A stretch of 60,331 nt of DNA, from assembly GCF_026393345.1 (NCBI RefSeq), contig NZ_JAPLAI010000055.1:1-60331 (forward strand). Direction: 5' to 3'. The position numbers were made by a program, and so were the translations under genes. Positions 7,938 through 17,527 of this stretch are shown in pieces. Origin of the DNA: Microbacterium sp. (lineage in GTDB: Bacteria > Actinomycetota > Actinomycetes > Actinomycetales > Microbacteriaceae). The first letter of the stretch is position 1; each line of letters begins with the position of its first letter. The notes beneath the pieces were generated by a model. That model was not told the origin of the DNA, searched no databases, and saw nothing but the letters and a program-made list of their open reading frames with translations.

Positions 7938-8897
7938 TCAGAGGTCGAGCACGAGCAGGTCCCCGCGGCTGCGGGAGACGCACGGGAACATGCACTGGCC
8001 CGCCCGGCGTTCGTCGTCGTCGAGCAGGGTGTCGCGGTGGTCCGGCACGCCCGCCAAGACATCGGTCTCGCAGGTGCCGCACACCCCCTGACCGCAGGAG
8101 GTCACGACGCGCACACCGCCGCGGGCGAGCGCGCCGGCCAGGGTCTCGTGCGGCTCGACCGTGACCCGCACCCCGGAGCGGGCGGCGACCGCCTCGAACC
8201 GGGTCGCGGCCGCGGTGGTGTCGGTGAGCGCGGTGAACCGCTCCACCCGCGGCGCGTGGCCGGCGGGCGGAGCGCCCCACGCCTCGACGGCGTCGAGCAG
8301 CCGCGACGGCCCGCAGGCATACACCCGCGTCGCCGCATCCGCCGGCCGCCACGTGTCCAGGTCGGCGCGGCCGAGTTCACCGGCGTCGTGCACATGCACC
8401 CGGTCGCCGTGCCGGGACAGTTCGTCGAGGTAGGCCAGCCGCTCCCGCGAACGGCCGAGGTACAGCATCCGCCACGGGATGTCGAGCAGTTCCGCCTGCC
8501 GCACCATCGGCAGGAGCGGCGTGATGCCGATCCCCCCGGCGACGAACAGGTACTCGGGGGCCGGCGCCAGGCGGAAGGTGTTGCGCGGTCCGCCGAACCC
8601 GATGGTGTCGCCTGAGCGAAGCGCATGCACGGCCCGCGACCCGCCGCGACCGTCGTCCTCGCGCTGCACCGCGATCCGGTACCGGTGCGCGTCCCACCGG
8701 TCTCCGCACAGCGAGTACTGCCGCACGGTGCCGTCCGCGAGCACGAGGTCGATGTGCGCGCCGGGCGCCCAGTCCGGCAGCCGGGAGCCGTCCGGGCGGG
8801 CGAGAGTGAGCTCGACCACGCCCTCGGTGAGCTCGCGCCGGGCCTCGATCACGACGACGCCACGGTCCTCGACCGCACCCTGCACCATTTCCGCCAT
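7938..8897 (-). CDS. Phthalate-dioxygenase-reductase-type electron transfer protein
   Basis: This 319-residue protein has the domain order FMN-binding, NAD-binding, C-terminal plant-type [2Fe-2S]. The flavin motif is RQYSLCG, the nucleotide motif is GGIGITPLL, and the cluster cysteines are in SCGQGVCGTC plus a later QCMFPC. This layout is that of VanB/phthalate dioxygenase reductase. The ATG at 8897 follows GAGGAGG with 7-base spacing. It lies directly upstream of the P450 and most likely supplies it with electrons from NADH without a separate ferredoxin. An alternative partner, such as a Rieske oxygenase outside the window, cannot be excluded. Confidence 0.9.
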   Translation of the reverse strand: MAEMVQGAVEDRGVVVIEARRELTEGVVELTLARPDGSRLPDWAPGAHIDLVLADGTVRQYSLCGDRWDAHRYRIAVQREDDGRGGSRAVHALRSGDTIGFGGPRNTFRLAPAPEYLFVAGGIGITPLLPMVRQAELLDIPWRMLYLGRSRERLAYLDELSRHGDRVHVHDAGELGRADLDTWRPADAATRVYACGPSRLLDAVEAWGAPPAGHAPRVERFTALTDTTAAATRFEAVAARSGVRVTVEPHETLAGALARGGVRVVTSCGQGVCGTCETDVLAGVPDHRDTLLDDDERRAGQCMFPCVSRSRGDLLVLDL

Positions 8898-9035
8898 CGT
8901 CGGCCTCCTCGCCTCGTCGCGTGTCGCCACGGTAGGACGGTCTCCGTCGAGCCGGGTTGCTCTTTCGCATCAACGGAATGGTACATACGCTGAGGACGGC
9001 CGGCGCGACGACGCATCGGCCCCGAGGAGGACGCG

Positions 9036-9932
9036 ATGGCACGCGGATCGGCCGGCGAATCGGCGCTGCACCGCCACCTGCGGGTGCTCGACACGTTCGA
9101 CACACTGCATCCGTTCCGCACGCTCGGCCAGATCGCGGAGGCGGCCGACCTGGCCCCCTCCACCACCCACCGGCTCGTGGCGGAGCTCACCGCGGAGGGG
9201 CTCCTGGAGCGGCTCCCCGACCGCACATACCGCCTCGGCATCCGACTGTGGGAGTACGCGTCGCGCACGCCCGGCGCGCTGGGGCTGCGCGAGGTGGCAC
9301 GCCCCTGGCTGCAGGCCGCGCACGTCCGCATCCGGCAGCACATCCAGCTCGGGGTCCTCGCCGGCACCGACGTGCTGTTCGTGGAACGTCTGTCGGCGCG
9401 CGACGCCGTGGTCAACGCCACCCTCATCGGCGGCCGCATCCCGCTGCACGCCTCCGCGAGCGGGCTCGTGTTGCTCGCGTACGCGGAGCCGACCGTGCTC
9501 GAGGCGGTGCTGGCCGCCGACCTGCGCAGCTACACGGCGGCGACGATCCGCACCGCGACCGAGCTGCACCGGACGCTCCGGCGCGTGCGCGCCGAGGGCT
9601 ATGCGGATCTCCGTGGGCACATCCATGAGGACGCGCGCGGGCTCGGGGTGCCGGTACGCGGTCCCGACGGCTCCGTCTACGCCGCTCTCAGCGCCGTCAT
9701 CCGGAACACCGACGGCCCCGCGTACGACGTGATCGAGACGCTGCGGGTCGCGGCATCCGGCGTCGCGCGGAGCCTCGCCGACACGTACGCGCGCGGCACC
9801 GACTCCTGGCACGGCCCGGGGCCGGATGCGGGCGTCGCCGCCGCCTCGTGGGAGTACATCGCCGCGCTCGCCCGAGCGACCAAACATCCGATTGGCGATG
9901 AAATTGGCGTGAATCCGGCTCCGCGGGTTTAG
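9036..9932 (+). CDS. IclR family transcriptional regulator
   Basis: This 298-residue protein has an N-terminal winged helix (about residues 15-75, with TLGQIAEAADLAPSTTHRLVAEL as helix-turn-helix in two parts) and an IclR effector domain (about 90-260). It is divergent from the reductase-P450 pair, with 138 bases between the starts, so it probably regulates them in response to an aromatic acid. GAGGAGG lies just before the ATG. Its 3' end contains the direct repeat ATTGGCGATGAA/ATTGGCGTGAAT at 9891-9914. Confidence 0.9.
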   Translation: MARGSAGESALHRHLRVLDTFDTLHPFRTLGQIAEAADLAPSTTHRLVAELTAEGLLERLPDRTYRLGIRLWEYASRTPGALGLREVARPWLQAAHVRIRQHIQLGVLAGTDVLFVERLSARDAVVNATLIGGRIPLHASASGLVLLAYAEPTVLEAVLAADLRSYTAATIRTATELHRTLRRVRAEGYADLRGHIHEDARGLGVPVRGPDGSVYAALSAVIRNTDGPAYDVIETLRVAASGVARSLADTYARGTDSWHGPGPDAGVAAASWEYIAALARATKHPIGDEIGVNPAPRV

Positions 9933-9942
9933 GGTGACCGCC

Positions 9943-10710
9943 ATGACCAGGATCACCGTCATCGGTCTCGGCGAGGCCGGCAGTCTCTACGCCCGCGGGC
10001 TTCGCGCGGCCGGTGCGGAAGTGCGCGGCTACGACCGGCGCGACCGCGCCGCCGACGGCGTCGCGCAGGTCGCCGACCTCGCAGAGGCGGTGTCGGGCGC
10101 GGATCTCGTGCTGAGCCTCGTCTGGGCCCGCACGGCGGTCGAGGTGGCGCAGGAGGCGATCCCGCTGCTCGACCGGTCGGCCGTGTTCGCCGACCTCAAC
10201 ACGGCGGCACGCGAGGTGAAGTCGGCTGTCGCCGCGACCGGCGCCGCCCACGGCGTGGCGGTCGCCGATGTCGCGGTGCTCGCCCGGGTGCCGCGGGAGG
10301 CCGGGCGCACGCCGTTGCTCGCCAGTGGCGACGGCGCCGTCCGGTTCGCGGCGCTCCTCGGGCCGCTCGGCGCCCCGGTCGAGGTCATGCCGGGAGTCGC
10401 CGGGGACGCCGCGCAGCTGAAGCTGCTGCGCAGCGTCTTCATGAAGGGGCTCGCCGCCGTCGTCATCGAGGGTCTGAGCGCTGCGCGCGCGGCCGGCGCG
10501 GAGCAGTGGCTGCACGATCAGATGGCGCAGGAGTTCGGCCCGGGCGGCGCCGCGAAGGTCGACCACCTCGTGACCGGCACCTACACCCACATCGAGCGCC
10601 GCGAACGCGAGGTGCGCGACGCACTCGCCGCGCTGGAGGCCGCCGGGCAGCACGCCGACATGACCCGCGCCACCGCCACCTGGTATCGCCGCATCCTCGC
10701 CGACGGCTGA
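9943..10710 (+). CDS. 6-phosphogluconate dehydrogenase-like NAD(P) oxidoreductase
   Basis: This 255-residue protein begins with a Rossmann fold (VIGLGEAGSLYARGL) and ends with a helical domain of the DUF1932 type found in 6PGDH/3-hydroxyisobutyrate dehydrogenase-like proteins. The conserved K of the family is in the VFMKGL segment. The ATG at 9943 is chosen because TAGGGT (9930-9935) lies 7 bases upstream, suggesting a leaderless transcript; a GTG at 9934 overlaps that -10. The substrate is unknown. It is located beside the P450 regulator and convergent with an O-demethylase gene. Confidence 0.82.
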   Translation: MTRITVIGLGEAGSLYARGLRAAGAEVRGYDRRDRAADGVAQVADLAEAVSGADLVLSLVWARTAVEVAQEAIPLLDRSAVFADLNTAAREVKSAVAATGAAHGVAVADVAVLARVPREAGRTPLLASGDGAVRFAALLGPLGAPVEVMPGVAGDAAQLKLLRSVFMKGLAAVVIEGLSAARAAGAEQWLHDQMAQEFGPGGAAKVDHLVTGTYTHIERREREVRDALAALEAAGQHADMTRATATWYRRILADG

Positions 10711-10730
10711 CCCGATCCGGCGAGCGCCGC

Positions 10731-10798
10731 CGAGACCACATCCGTTCGTCGAGACCACACCCGATGGGATGTGGTCTCGCAGGGCGAATGTGGTCTCG
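10731..10798. repeat. 68-bp palindromic repeat, family A copy 1
   Basis: The motif CGAGACCACATCCG occurs at 10731-10744 and 10750-10763 (one mismatch) and inverted at 10766-10779 and 10785-10798 (one mismatch each). Gaps are 5 bases within each arm and AT in the centre, giving a 19-base period on both arms. It sits between two convergent genes. See the other copies at 13264 and 18588. Confidence 0.9.
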
Positions 10799-10821
10799 CG
10801 GTGGATGCGGCGCCCCGCGGG

Positions 10822-12177
10822 TCAGCTCTTGCGGTAGTTCTCCCGTGCGAAGCGCGAGAACGGTGCCGGGGCGACCGTGGCTCGGATGCGGACCTGCCGG
10901 TGCGGCTCCACGGCGGGCTTCCGAGAATTCGGCTCCTCGCCCCACACCACGACGACCTCGTCGCCCTCGGCCACCGACGCGTCGACGCTCGCGAGCGACA
11001 CGAACGCCTGCTCGTTGGTGATGTAGCCGCAGTCGTGCGAGATCCCGACCACCCGGTCGCCGGCCTCGACCCGGTCGACCTGATAGACCCCGTACCGGGC
11101 CTTCGGGAAGTCCAGGTACTTCGCGGGGGTGCCGGGCTCGTAGAGCGATCGCTGCGCGGCGGCGACGTCGGCGGGCTCCCACACCAGGGTCACCTTGTGC
11201 CGGGCGCCCTCCGCCGCCCGGCTCTCCAGCGCCTCGCGTCCGATGAAGTCGTGGTCGAAGGCGACGGTGCGGCCATAGCCCAGGTCTGCCGGGGTGAGGT
11301 AGTAGTCCTCGATGTCGTCGGAGGCGAAGCTGCCGGCGAGGGAGCCGAGGCGGTTCGCGGGCAGCCAGGCGAGATACTCCGCGGTGCGCTCCCCGGTGAA
11401 GATCGCCGGCAGCGGCGACGGGACCCAAGCCGACTCCAGGTTGGCCGAGGAGTACGCCTTCGCCCCGACGCGGACGAGGCCGAACTCCTCCCCCGCGGTC
11501 AGGATCGCCTCGCGGACCCGCTCGCCGTCGGCCCACGGCCCGAACAGCTCGAACCCGGGCTGACCGGCCATGCCATGACGCAGCGACCGGACGGTCGTAC
11601 CCGCGATGGGGAACGTCGCCATGCCGAAGAACTTCGTCGGGGGCACGGGCGCGCCGGTGAGCTTCTCCATCAGCGCGAGGGCATGCGGCCCCTGCAGCTC
11701 GTAGCGGTAGAGCACGGGGTCGATGCCGGGTTCGCGCATGAGCGAGTTCGCATCGCGCTCGAAGATGACGTCGTAATCCCCGGTCTCGCCGACGAACTGC
11801 ACCCAGTCGAGCACCATGAACCAGCCGACGAGGTCGTAGCGATCCTCCTCGAGGTGGAAGAGGATCGCGTCGCCGATGAGGTACCCCTCATGGTTCACCG
11901 CGACGAACTGCTTGGCCGCATCCACCGGGAAGGTGGCGAAGCTGTTCACGCCGGTGTCGCGGAGCAGGCGCAGCGCGTCGGGCCCGGAGATGAACAGATC
12001 CGTCATGTGGTGCGACTGATCCAGCAGCGCGACGCTCTCGCGCCAGGACCGCTGCTCGCTGCGCCAGTTCGAGAACTCCGGGGTGACGGGGAAGATCGTG
12101 GGCCGGGCCTGCGCGTGGCGCAGCACCTCGACGGGGCTTCCGGCGCGGGCGATCGCGTCGGCGGCGGACTCTGCCAT
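10822..12177 (-). CDS. LigM/DesA-like THF-dependent aryl O-demethylase, paralogue 1
   Basis: This 451-residue protein is of the aminomethyltransferase (GcvT) fold and aligns end to end with LigM-type O-demethylases, which move the methyl group of vanillate, 3-O-methylgallate or syringate to tetrahydrofolate. The catalytic-tyrosine segment is present as KAYSSANLES (Tyr near 242), as is the histidine pair in DQSHHM (56-57). The position that is Arg in LigM (about 122) is Trp119 here, and the central region differs from paralogue 2, so a different methoxy substrate such as syringate is plausible. An AAGGAG site lies 7 bases before the ATG. A LysR gene is divergent from it. Confidence 0.86.
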   Translation of the reverse strand: MAESAADAIARAGSPVEVLRHAQARPTIFPVTPEFSNWRSEQRSWRESVALLDQSHHMTDLFISGPDALRLLRDTGVNSFATFPVDAAKQFVAVNHEGYLIGDAILFHLEEDRYDLVGWFMVLDWVQFVGETGDYDVIFERDANSLMREPGIDPVLYRYELQGPHALALMEKLTGAPVPPTKFFGMATFPIAGTTVRSLRHGMAGQPGFELFGPWADGERVREAILTAGEEFGLVRVGAKAYSSANLESAWVPSPLPAIFTGERTAEYLAWLPANRLGSLAGSFASDDIEDYYLTPADLGYGRTVAFDHDFIGREALESRAAEGARHKVTLVWEPADVAAAQRSLYEPGTPAKYLDFPKARYGVYQVDRVEAGDRVVGISHDCGYITNEQAFVSLASVDASVAEGDEVVVVWGEEPNSRKPAVEPHRQVRIRATVAPAPFSRFARENYRKS

Positions 12178-12243
12178 GGGGAACTCCTTCGTTCGGTATC
12201 GCCTCCAGCGTAGGAAGCCCTCCCTATCCGCACACCGCCCGCG

Positions 12244-12260
12244 CATAATGAATGCTTATG
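12244..12260. promoter_or_regulatory. LysR-type operator in the demethylase/lysR intergenic region
   Basis: The palindrome CATAA-N7-TTATG contains ATA-N9-TAT, which fits the T-N11-A box of LysR regulators exactly. It lies 33 bases before the lysR start and 67 bases before the divergent O-demethylase start. This is the position expected for an activator that also autoregulates. Confidence 0.7.
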
Positions 12261-12292
12261 GACCCGCAAGGATGCGTGACCGAGGAGGCGCC

Positions 12293-13222
12293 GTGGATCT
12301 GAACCTCATCCGGGTGTTCGTGGCGATCGCCGAAACTCGCAGCCTCACGGCCGCCGCATCCCGCCTGTTCGTGACGCAGCCGGCGGTGAGTCAGGCGCTC
12401 GCGCGGCTCCGCCGCGAACTCGATGACCCGCTGTTCACCCGGGTCGGGCGGACGATGGTCGCGACCCCCCTTGCCGAGTCGGTGTACCCGGGGTTCCGCG
12501 AGGCGGTCTCCTCCGTCGACCGCACCCTGGATGCCGTGCACCGGTTCGACCCGGCGTCCTCCGATCGCCTGTTCCGGATCGCGATGTCTGAGCTCGGCGA
12601 GATCGGCTGGCTGCCGGCGGTCGTCGGCGCGGTCCGCGCGAAGGCTCCGCGCATGCGCATCGAGGTGGTGCCGATGGATGCGGACGCCTTGCCGGAGTGG
12701 CTGGGCCGCGGCACCGTCGATCTTGCGATCACGCCGTCACCGGTGCCGGGCCGGTTCGAGCGGGTGCTGTTGAAGTCGCAGGCCTACGGCGTCGTGTTGT
12801 CGCGCCGGCATCCGCTGGCGGGCACCGGGATGTCGCTGGAGGAGTACGCGGCAGCGGCGCACGCGGTCGTCACCGGCGACTCGGGCGCCCCCGCGGTGAC
12901 CCTGGCGCTCCGGGCGCAGGGCGTGGAGATCGAACCACGCGTGGCGCTGAACCAGTTCGCCTCGCTGCCCCCACTGCTGACCGCCGGGCACGACCTGGTG
13001 GCGACCATGCCCGACTCCGTCGCCGAGGGATGGACGCATTCGTGGCCGCTCGTCGTGGAGCCGCTGCCGTTCGAGATGGCGCCCGTGCAGGTGCGGCTCT
13101 ACCGCCGTTCCACCACGCAGCACGCCGCCGCACTGGACTGGCTCTTCGATGTCGTGGCGCGTGCCGTGCGCGGGTCGTCCGGGCGGTTCCAGGTCATCCA
13201 CGGCGACGCCGCCGCATCCTGA
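12293..13222 (+). CDS. LysR family transcriptional regulator
   Basis: This 309-residue protein has an N-terminal LysR helix-turn-helix (MDLNLIRVF, then TAAASRLFVTQPAVSQALA) and a C-terminal type 2 periplasmic-like effector domain. The GTG at 12293 is chosen because GAGGAGG precedes it and the family starts at this point; an ATG at 12272 would add seven residues. It is divergent from O-demethylase paralogue 1 across a 115-base gap that holds a perfect T-N11-A box. It probably activates that gene in response to the methoxylated acid or its product. Confidence 0.92.
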   Translation: MDLNLIRVFVAIAETRSLTAAASRLFVTQPAVSQALARLRRELDDPLFTRVGRTMVATPLAESVYPGFREAVSSVDRTLDAVHRFDPASSDRLFRIAMSELGEIGWLPAVVGAVRAKAPRMRIEVVPMDADALPEWLGRGTVDLAITPSPVPGRFERVLLKSQAYGVVLSRRHPLAGTGMSLEEYAAAAHAVVTGDSGAPAVTLALRAQGVEIEPRVALNQFASLPPLLTAGHDLVATMPDSVAEGWTHSWPLVVEPLPFEMAPVQVRLYRRSTTQHAAALDWLFDVVARAVRGSSGRFQVIHGDAAAS

Positions 13223-13263
13223 GTCGGCCGCATCCTGAGTCCCTCGCCCCGCCGCAACAACGC

Positions 13264-13331
13264 CGAGACCACATCCGTTCGCCGAGACTGCATCCGATCG
13301 GATGTGGTCTCGGGCGAGGGATATGGTCTCG
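13264..13331. repeat. 68-bp palindromic repeat, family A copy 2
   Basis: The layout and length are the same as copy 1. Motif copies lie at 13264-13277 and 13283-13296 (two mismatches); inverse copies lie at 13299-13312 and 13318-13331 (two mismatches). The centre is AT and each arm has a 19-base period. It lies between the convergent lysR and O-demethylase 2 genes, ending 12 bases before the latter's stop codon. Confidence 0.9.
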
Positions 13332-13343
13332 GCGAGGAGAGAG

Positions 13344-14844
<1,501 letters not shown>

Positions 14845-14877
14845 CGGTTATTTGCGTCGGAGTGCCGGAAGCCCAGG

Positions 14878-14889
14878 ATTGTAAACAAT
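14878..14889. promoter_or_regulatory. GntR-type operator candidate upstream of the gal operon
   Basis: ATTGT-AA-ACAAT is a perfect inverted repeat with 5-base arms, typical in form of GntR-family sites. It lies 75 bases before galB in the divergent region, just upstream of a TTGACC -35-like box (14893-14898). The cognate protein could be the GntR at 1127 or a regulator outside the window. Confidence 0.5.
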
Positions 14890-14963
14890 TTCTTGACCAA
14901 TCTGTGGGAGGTGTGGTTCTCTCGAAGGAGCAGTGTCGGCGCTGCCTGTCTTCGAGGAGATCC

Positions 14964-15719
14964 ATGTCCGAGACCACCGCATCCCTTCTCGTCGTGAGCG
15001 CCCACGCCGGCGACTTCGTCTGGCGCGCGGGCGGTGCCGTCGCCTCCGCCACCCAGCGCGGAGAGCGCGCCACGATCGTGTGCCTCTCCTACGGCGAGCG
15101 CGGCGAGTCCGCGAGCCAGTGGCTGGCGGGCAAGTCCCTCGACGAGATCAAGGCGATCCGCCGCGCGGAGGCCGAAGCCGCCGCATCCGCACTGGGAGCC
15201 GAGATCGAATTCCTCGACCTCGGCGACTACCCGCTCCGCGAGACGCCCGAGGCGGTGGCGAAGCTCGTGGACGTGTACCGGCGCGTGCAGCCGACCGTGG
15301 TGCTCACCCACCCGCTCGCCGATCCGTACAACGGCGACCACCCGGCCGCGGCCCGCATGGCGCTGGAGGCCCGCGTGCTCGCCCAGGCCATCGGTGTCGC
15401 GAACTCCGACGGCTCGTTCCCCACGAAGGACGACATCATCGGCGCCCCGCCGGTGTACTTCTTCGAACCGCACCAGAGCGAGCAGAGCGACTTCAAGCCC
15501 AACGTGCTGCTCGACATCACCGAGGCGTTCCCGCTCAAGCGCGCCGCGATGGAGTGCCTCCCGGCACAGAAGCACATGTGGTCGTACTACACCGACCTCG
15601 CCGTCCGCCGCGGCGTGCAGGTCAAGCGCAACGCCGGCCCGAACCTCGGCCTGCCCCACGACACGATGGGCGAGGCGTACGTGCGCTACTACCCCCAGGT
15701 CACCGCGGAGCTCTCGTGA
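14964..15719 (+). CDS. galB: 4-oxalomesaconate hydratase (GalB, PIG-L/LmbE fold)
   Basis: This 251-residue protein is of the PIG-L/LmbE zinc family. The start VVSAHAGDFVWRAGG matches the GalB form of the metal motif rather than the usual AHPDDE of sugar deacetylases, and HPLADPYNGDHP carries the later ligands. GalB hydrates oxalomesaconate to 4-carboxy-4-hydroxy-2-oxoadipate in the gallate and protocatechuate 4,5-cleavage pathways. GAGGAGA lies just before the ATG at 14964. It is the first gene of a tight operon: its stop overlaps the galC start (GTGA). The neighbouring aldolase and tautomerase support the call. Confidence 0.9.
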   Translation: MSETTASLLVVSAHAGDFVWRAGGAVASATQRGERATIVCLSYGERGESASQWLAGKSLDEIKAIRRAEAEAAASALGAEIEFLDLGDYPLRETPEAVAKLVDVYRRVQPTVVLTHPLADPYNGDHPAAARMALEARVLAQAIGVANSDGSFPTKDDIIGAPPVYFFEPHQSEQSDFKPNVLLDITEAFPLKRAAMECLPAQKHMWSYYTDLAVRRGVQVKRNAGPNLGLPHDTMGEAYVRYYPQVTAELS

Positions 15720-16426
15720 ACCAGCCGGTCATCGTCACCGACATCGCCCGGGCGGATGCGGACACCGCCGATGCCCTCGCCGTGCACGGTGTCGCCACCG
15801 TGCACGAGGCCATGGGACGCACGGGTCTCGTCGGTCCGGGGATCCGGCCGATCCAGGATGGCGCCCGCATCGCCGGGACCGCCGTCACGATCCTGCAGGC
15901 CCCCGGTGACAACCTCATGATCCACGCGGCTGTCGAGCAGTGCCGGTCAGGTGACGTCCTCGTCATCGCGACGACGTCACCCTCGACCGACGGCGCGTTC
16001 GGCGACCTGTTCGCCACGGCACTGAAGGCCCGCGGCGTCCGCGGCATGATCACCGCGGGAGGCGTCCGCGACATCGCTGACCTTCGGGAGATGGACTTCC
16101 CGGTGTGGTCGCGTGCGGTGCATTCGCAGGGCACGGTGAAGGCGACCCCCGGATCCGTCAACGTCCCGATCGTCGTCGACGGCGCCGTCGTGAATCCGGG
16201 CGACATCGTGATCGCCGACGACGACGGCATCGTCGTCGTCCCCCGTGCCCGCGCGGCGGAGACCCTCGCCGCGGCCGACGCACGTGTGGCGAAGGAGGCC
16301 GCCGACCGCGAGGCCTACGGCAGCGGCCGGGAGCTGAGCCTCGACCGCAAGGGGCTCCGCCCCCTCCTCACCCAGCTCGGCGTGACCTACCTGACGCAGG
16401 CGGAGTACGAGCGTGGCGGACACTGA
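15716..16426 (+). CDS. galC: 4-carboxy-4-hydroxy-2-oxoadipate aldolase (GalC/LigK)
   Basis: This 236-residue member of the RraA-like class II aldolases contains the metal and pyruvate site residues in GGVRD (near residue 120) and the preceding GDVLVI segment. GalC/LigK cleaves 4-carboxy-4-hydroxy-2-oxoadipate into pyruvate and oxaloacetate. The GTG start at 15716 overlaps the galB stop, and the end overlaps galD by 14 bases, so the three are translationally coupled. It is longer than RraA RNase E regulators such as the one at 42623, and its context is clearly catabolic. Confidence 0.91.
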   Translation: MNQPVIVTDIARADADTADALAVHGVATVHEAMGRTGLVGPGIRPIQDGARIAGTAVTILQAPGDNLMIHAAVEQCRSGDVLVIATTSPSTDGAFGDLFATALKARGVRGMITAGGVRDIADLREMDFPVWSRAVHSQGTVKATPGSVNVPIVVDGAVVNPGDIVIADDDGIVVVPRARAAETLAAADARVAKEAADREAYGSGRELSLDRKGLRPLLTQLGVTYLTQAEYERGGH

Positions 16427-17495
16427 CCCGGTCCAAGAAGGCATCCCCTGCATGCTCCTGCGCGGGGGCACTTCCAAGGGCGCGTACTTCCTCGCCGACG
16501 ACGTGCCGTCCGACCCGGACGCCCGCGACGAGCTGCTGCTGCGGGTCATGGGCAGCCCCGATCACACCCAGATCGACGGGCTCGGTGGTGCGCATCCGCT
16601 CACCAGCAAGGTTGCGATCGTGTCGCCGTCGGCGCTTCCCGGCGTCGACATCGACTACCTGTTCCTGCAGGTCACGGTCGACGAGGCGCTCGTGAGCACC
16701 GCGCAGACCTGCGGCAATCTCCTCGCCGGCGTCGGACCGTTCGCCGTGGAGCGGGGCCTCGTGCCCGCCGGCTCCGGGACGACGACCGTCCGCATCCGAC
16801 TGGTGAACACCGGCGACATCGCCACCGCGGTCTTCCCGAGCCACGACGGCCGCGTGGAGTACGACGGCGACACCGCCATCGACGGCGTCCCCGGCACCGC
16901 CGGGCGGATCGAGCTCGAGGTCACGGCCGCCGCGGGCAAGCACTTGCTCCCCACCGGCCGGGTCGCCGACGAGGTCGTCGGCCACCGGGCGACGCTCATC
17001 GACAACGGGATGCCCGTCGTCCTGCTGGATGCGGCGGAGTTCGGGGTCACCGGAGACGAGACGCCCGCCGAGCTCGAGGGGCGGACGGAGCTCGCCGCGC
17101 AGCTCGAGGAGGTGCGGCTCGCCGCCGGGCGCCTCATGGGGCTCGGCGACGTCACCGCGCAGACCGTACCGAAGATGTTCCTGCTGTCGCCGCCCCGGTC
17201 TGGCGGCGCCGTGTCGACCCGCGCGTTCATCCCTCACCGGGTGCACACCTCGATCGGCGTCCTCATGGCGGCGTCCGTCGCGGCGGGCATCCGCATCCCC
17301 GGTGCCGTCGGCGCCGAGATGGCCGCACTGCCCGACGGCGACGGCCCGACGCTCATCGAGCATCCCGGCGGCACGATGCCCGCGGAGGTGACGGTGCACC
17401 AGGACGACGCCGGCACCTGGCACGCCGCATCCCGCTCCGTCCGCACCGCCCGCAAGATCTTCGACGGCCGCGTCTTTCCCCGGCCGCGACTCTAA
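16413..17495 (+). CDS. galD: 4-oxalomesaconate tautomerase (GalD/LigU, PrpF family)
   Basis: This 360-residue PrpF-family isomerase has the conserved CMLLRGGTSKGAYF start, an IDGLGGAHPLTSKVAIV segment, TCGNLLAGVGPFAVERGLV and a C-terminal GTMPAEV. GalD/LigU interconverts keto and enol or positional isomers of oxalomesaconate, which GalB then hydrates. The start is the GTG at 16413 inside the end of galC. PrpF proteins can also act in the methylcitrate cycle, but no prpB/C/D genes are present and the gal context decides the call. Confidence 0.9.
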   Translation: MADTDPVQEGIPCMLLRGGTSKGAYFLADDVPSDPDARDELLLRVMGSPDHTQIDGLGGAHPLTSKVAIVSPSALPGVDIDYLFLQVTVDEALVSTAQTCGNLLAGVGPFAVERGLVPAGSGTTTVRIRLVNTGDIATAVFPSHDGRVEYDGDTAIDGVPGTAGRIELEVTAAAGKHLLPTGRVADEVVGHRATLIDNGMPVVLLDAAEFGVTGDETPAELEGRTELAAQLEEVRLAAGRLMGLGDVTAQTVPKMFLLSPPRSGGAVSTRAFIPHRVHTSIGVLMAASVAAGIRIPGAVGAEMAALPDGDGPTLIEHPGGTMPAEVTVHQDDAGTWHAASRSVRTARKIFDGRVFPRPRL

Positions 17496-17527
17496 CCACC
17501 CGCACTTCCTGTCAGAGAGGACATCCC

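Noticed and set aside
15716..16426. RraA-type ribonuclease regulator call for the galC gene
   Set aside because: The protein is about 80 residues longer than RraA and is translationally coupled to galB and galD, so the aldolase role is much more likely.
16413..17495. PrpF of the methylcitrate cycle
   Set aside because: No prpB, prpC or prpD gene is present; the neighbours are oxalomesaconate-pathway genes.
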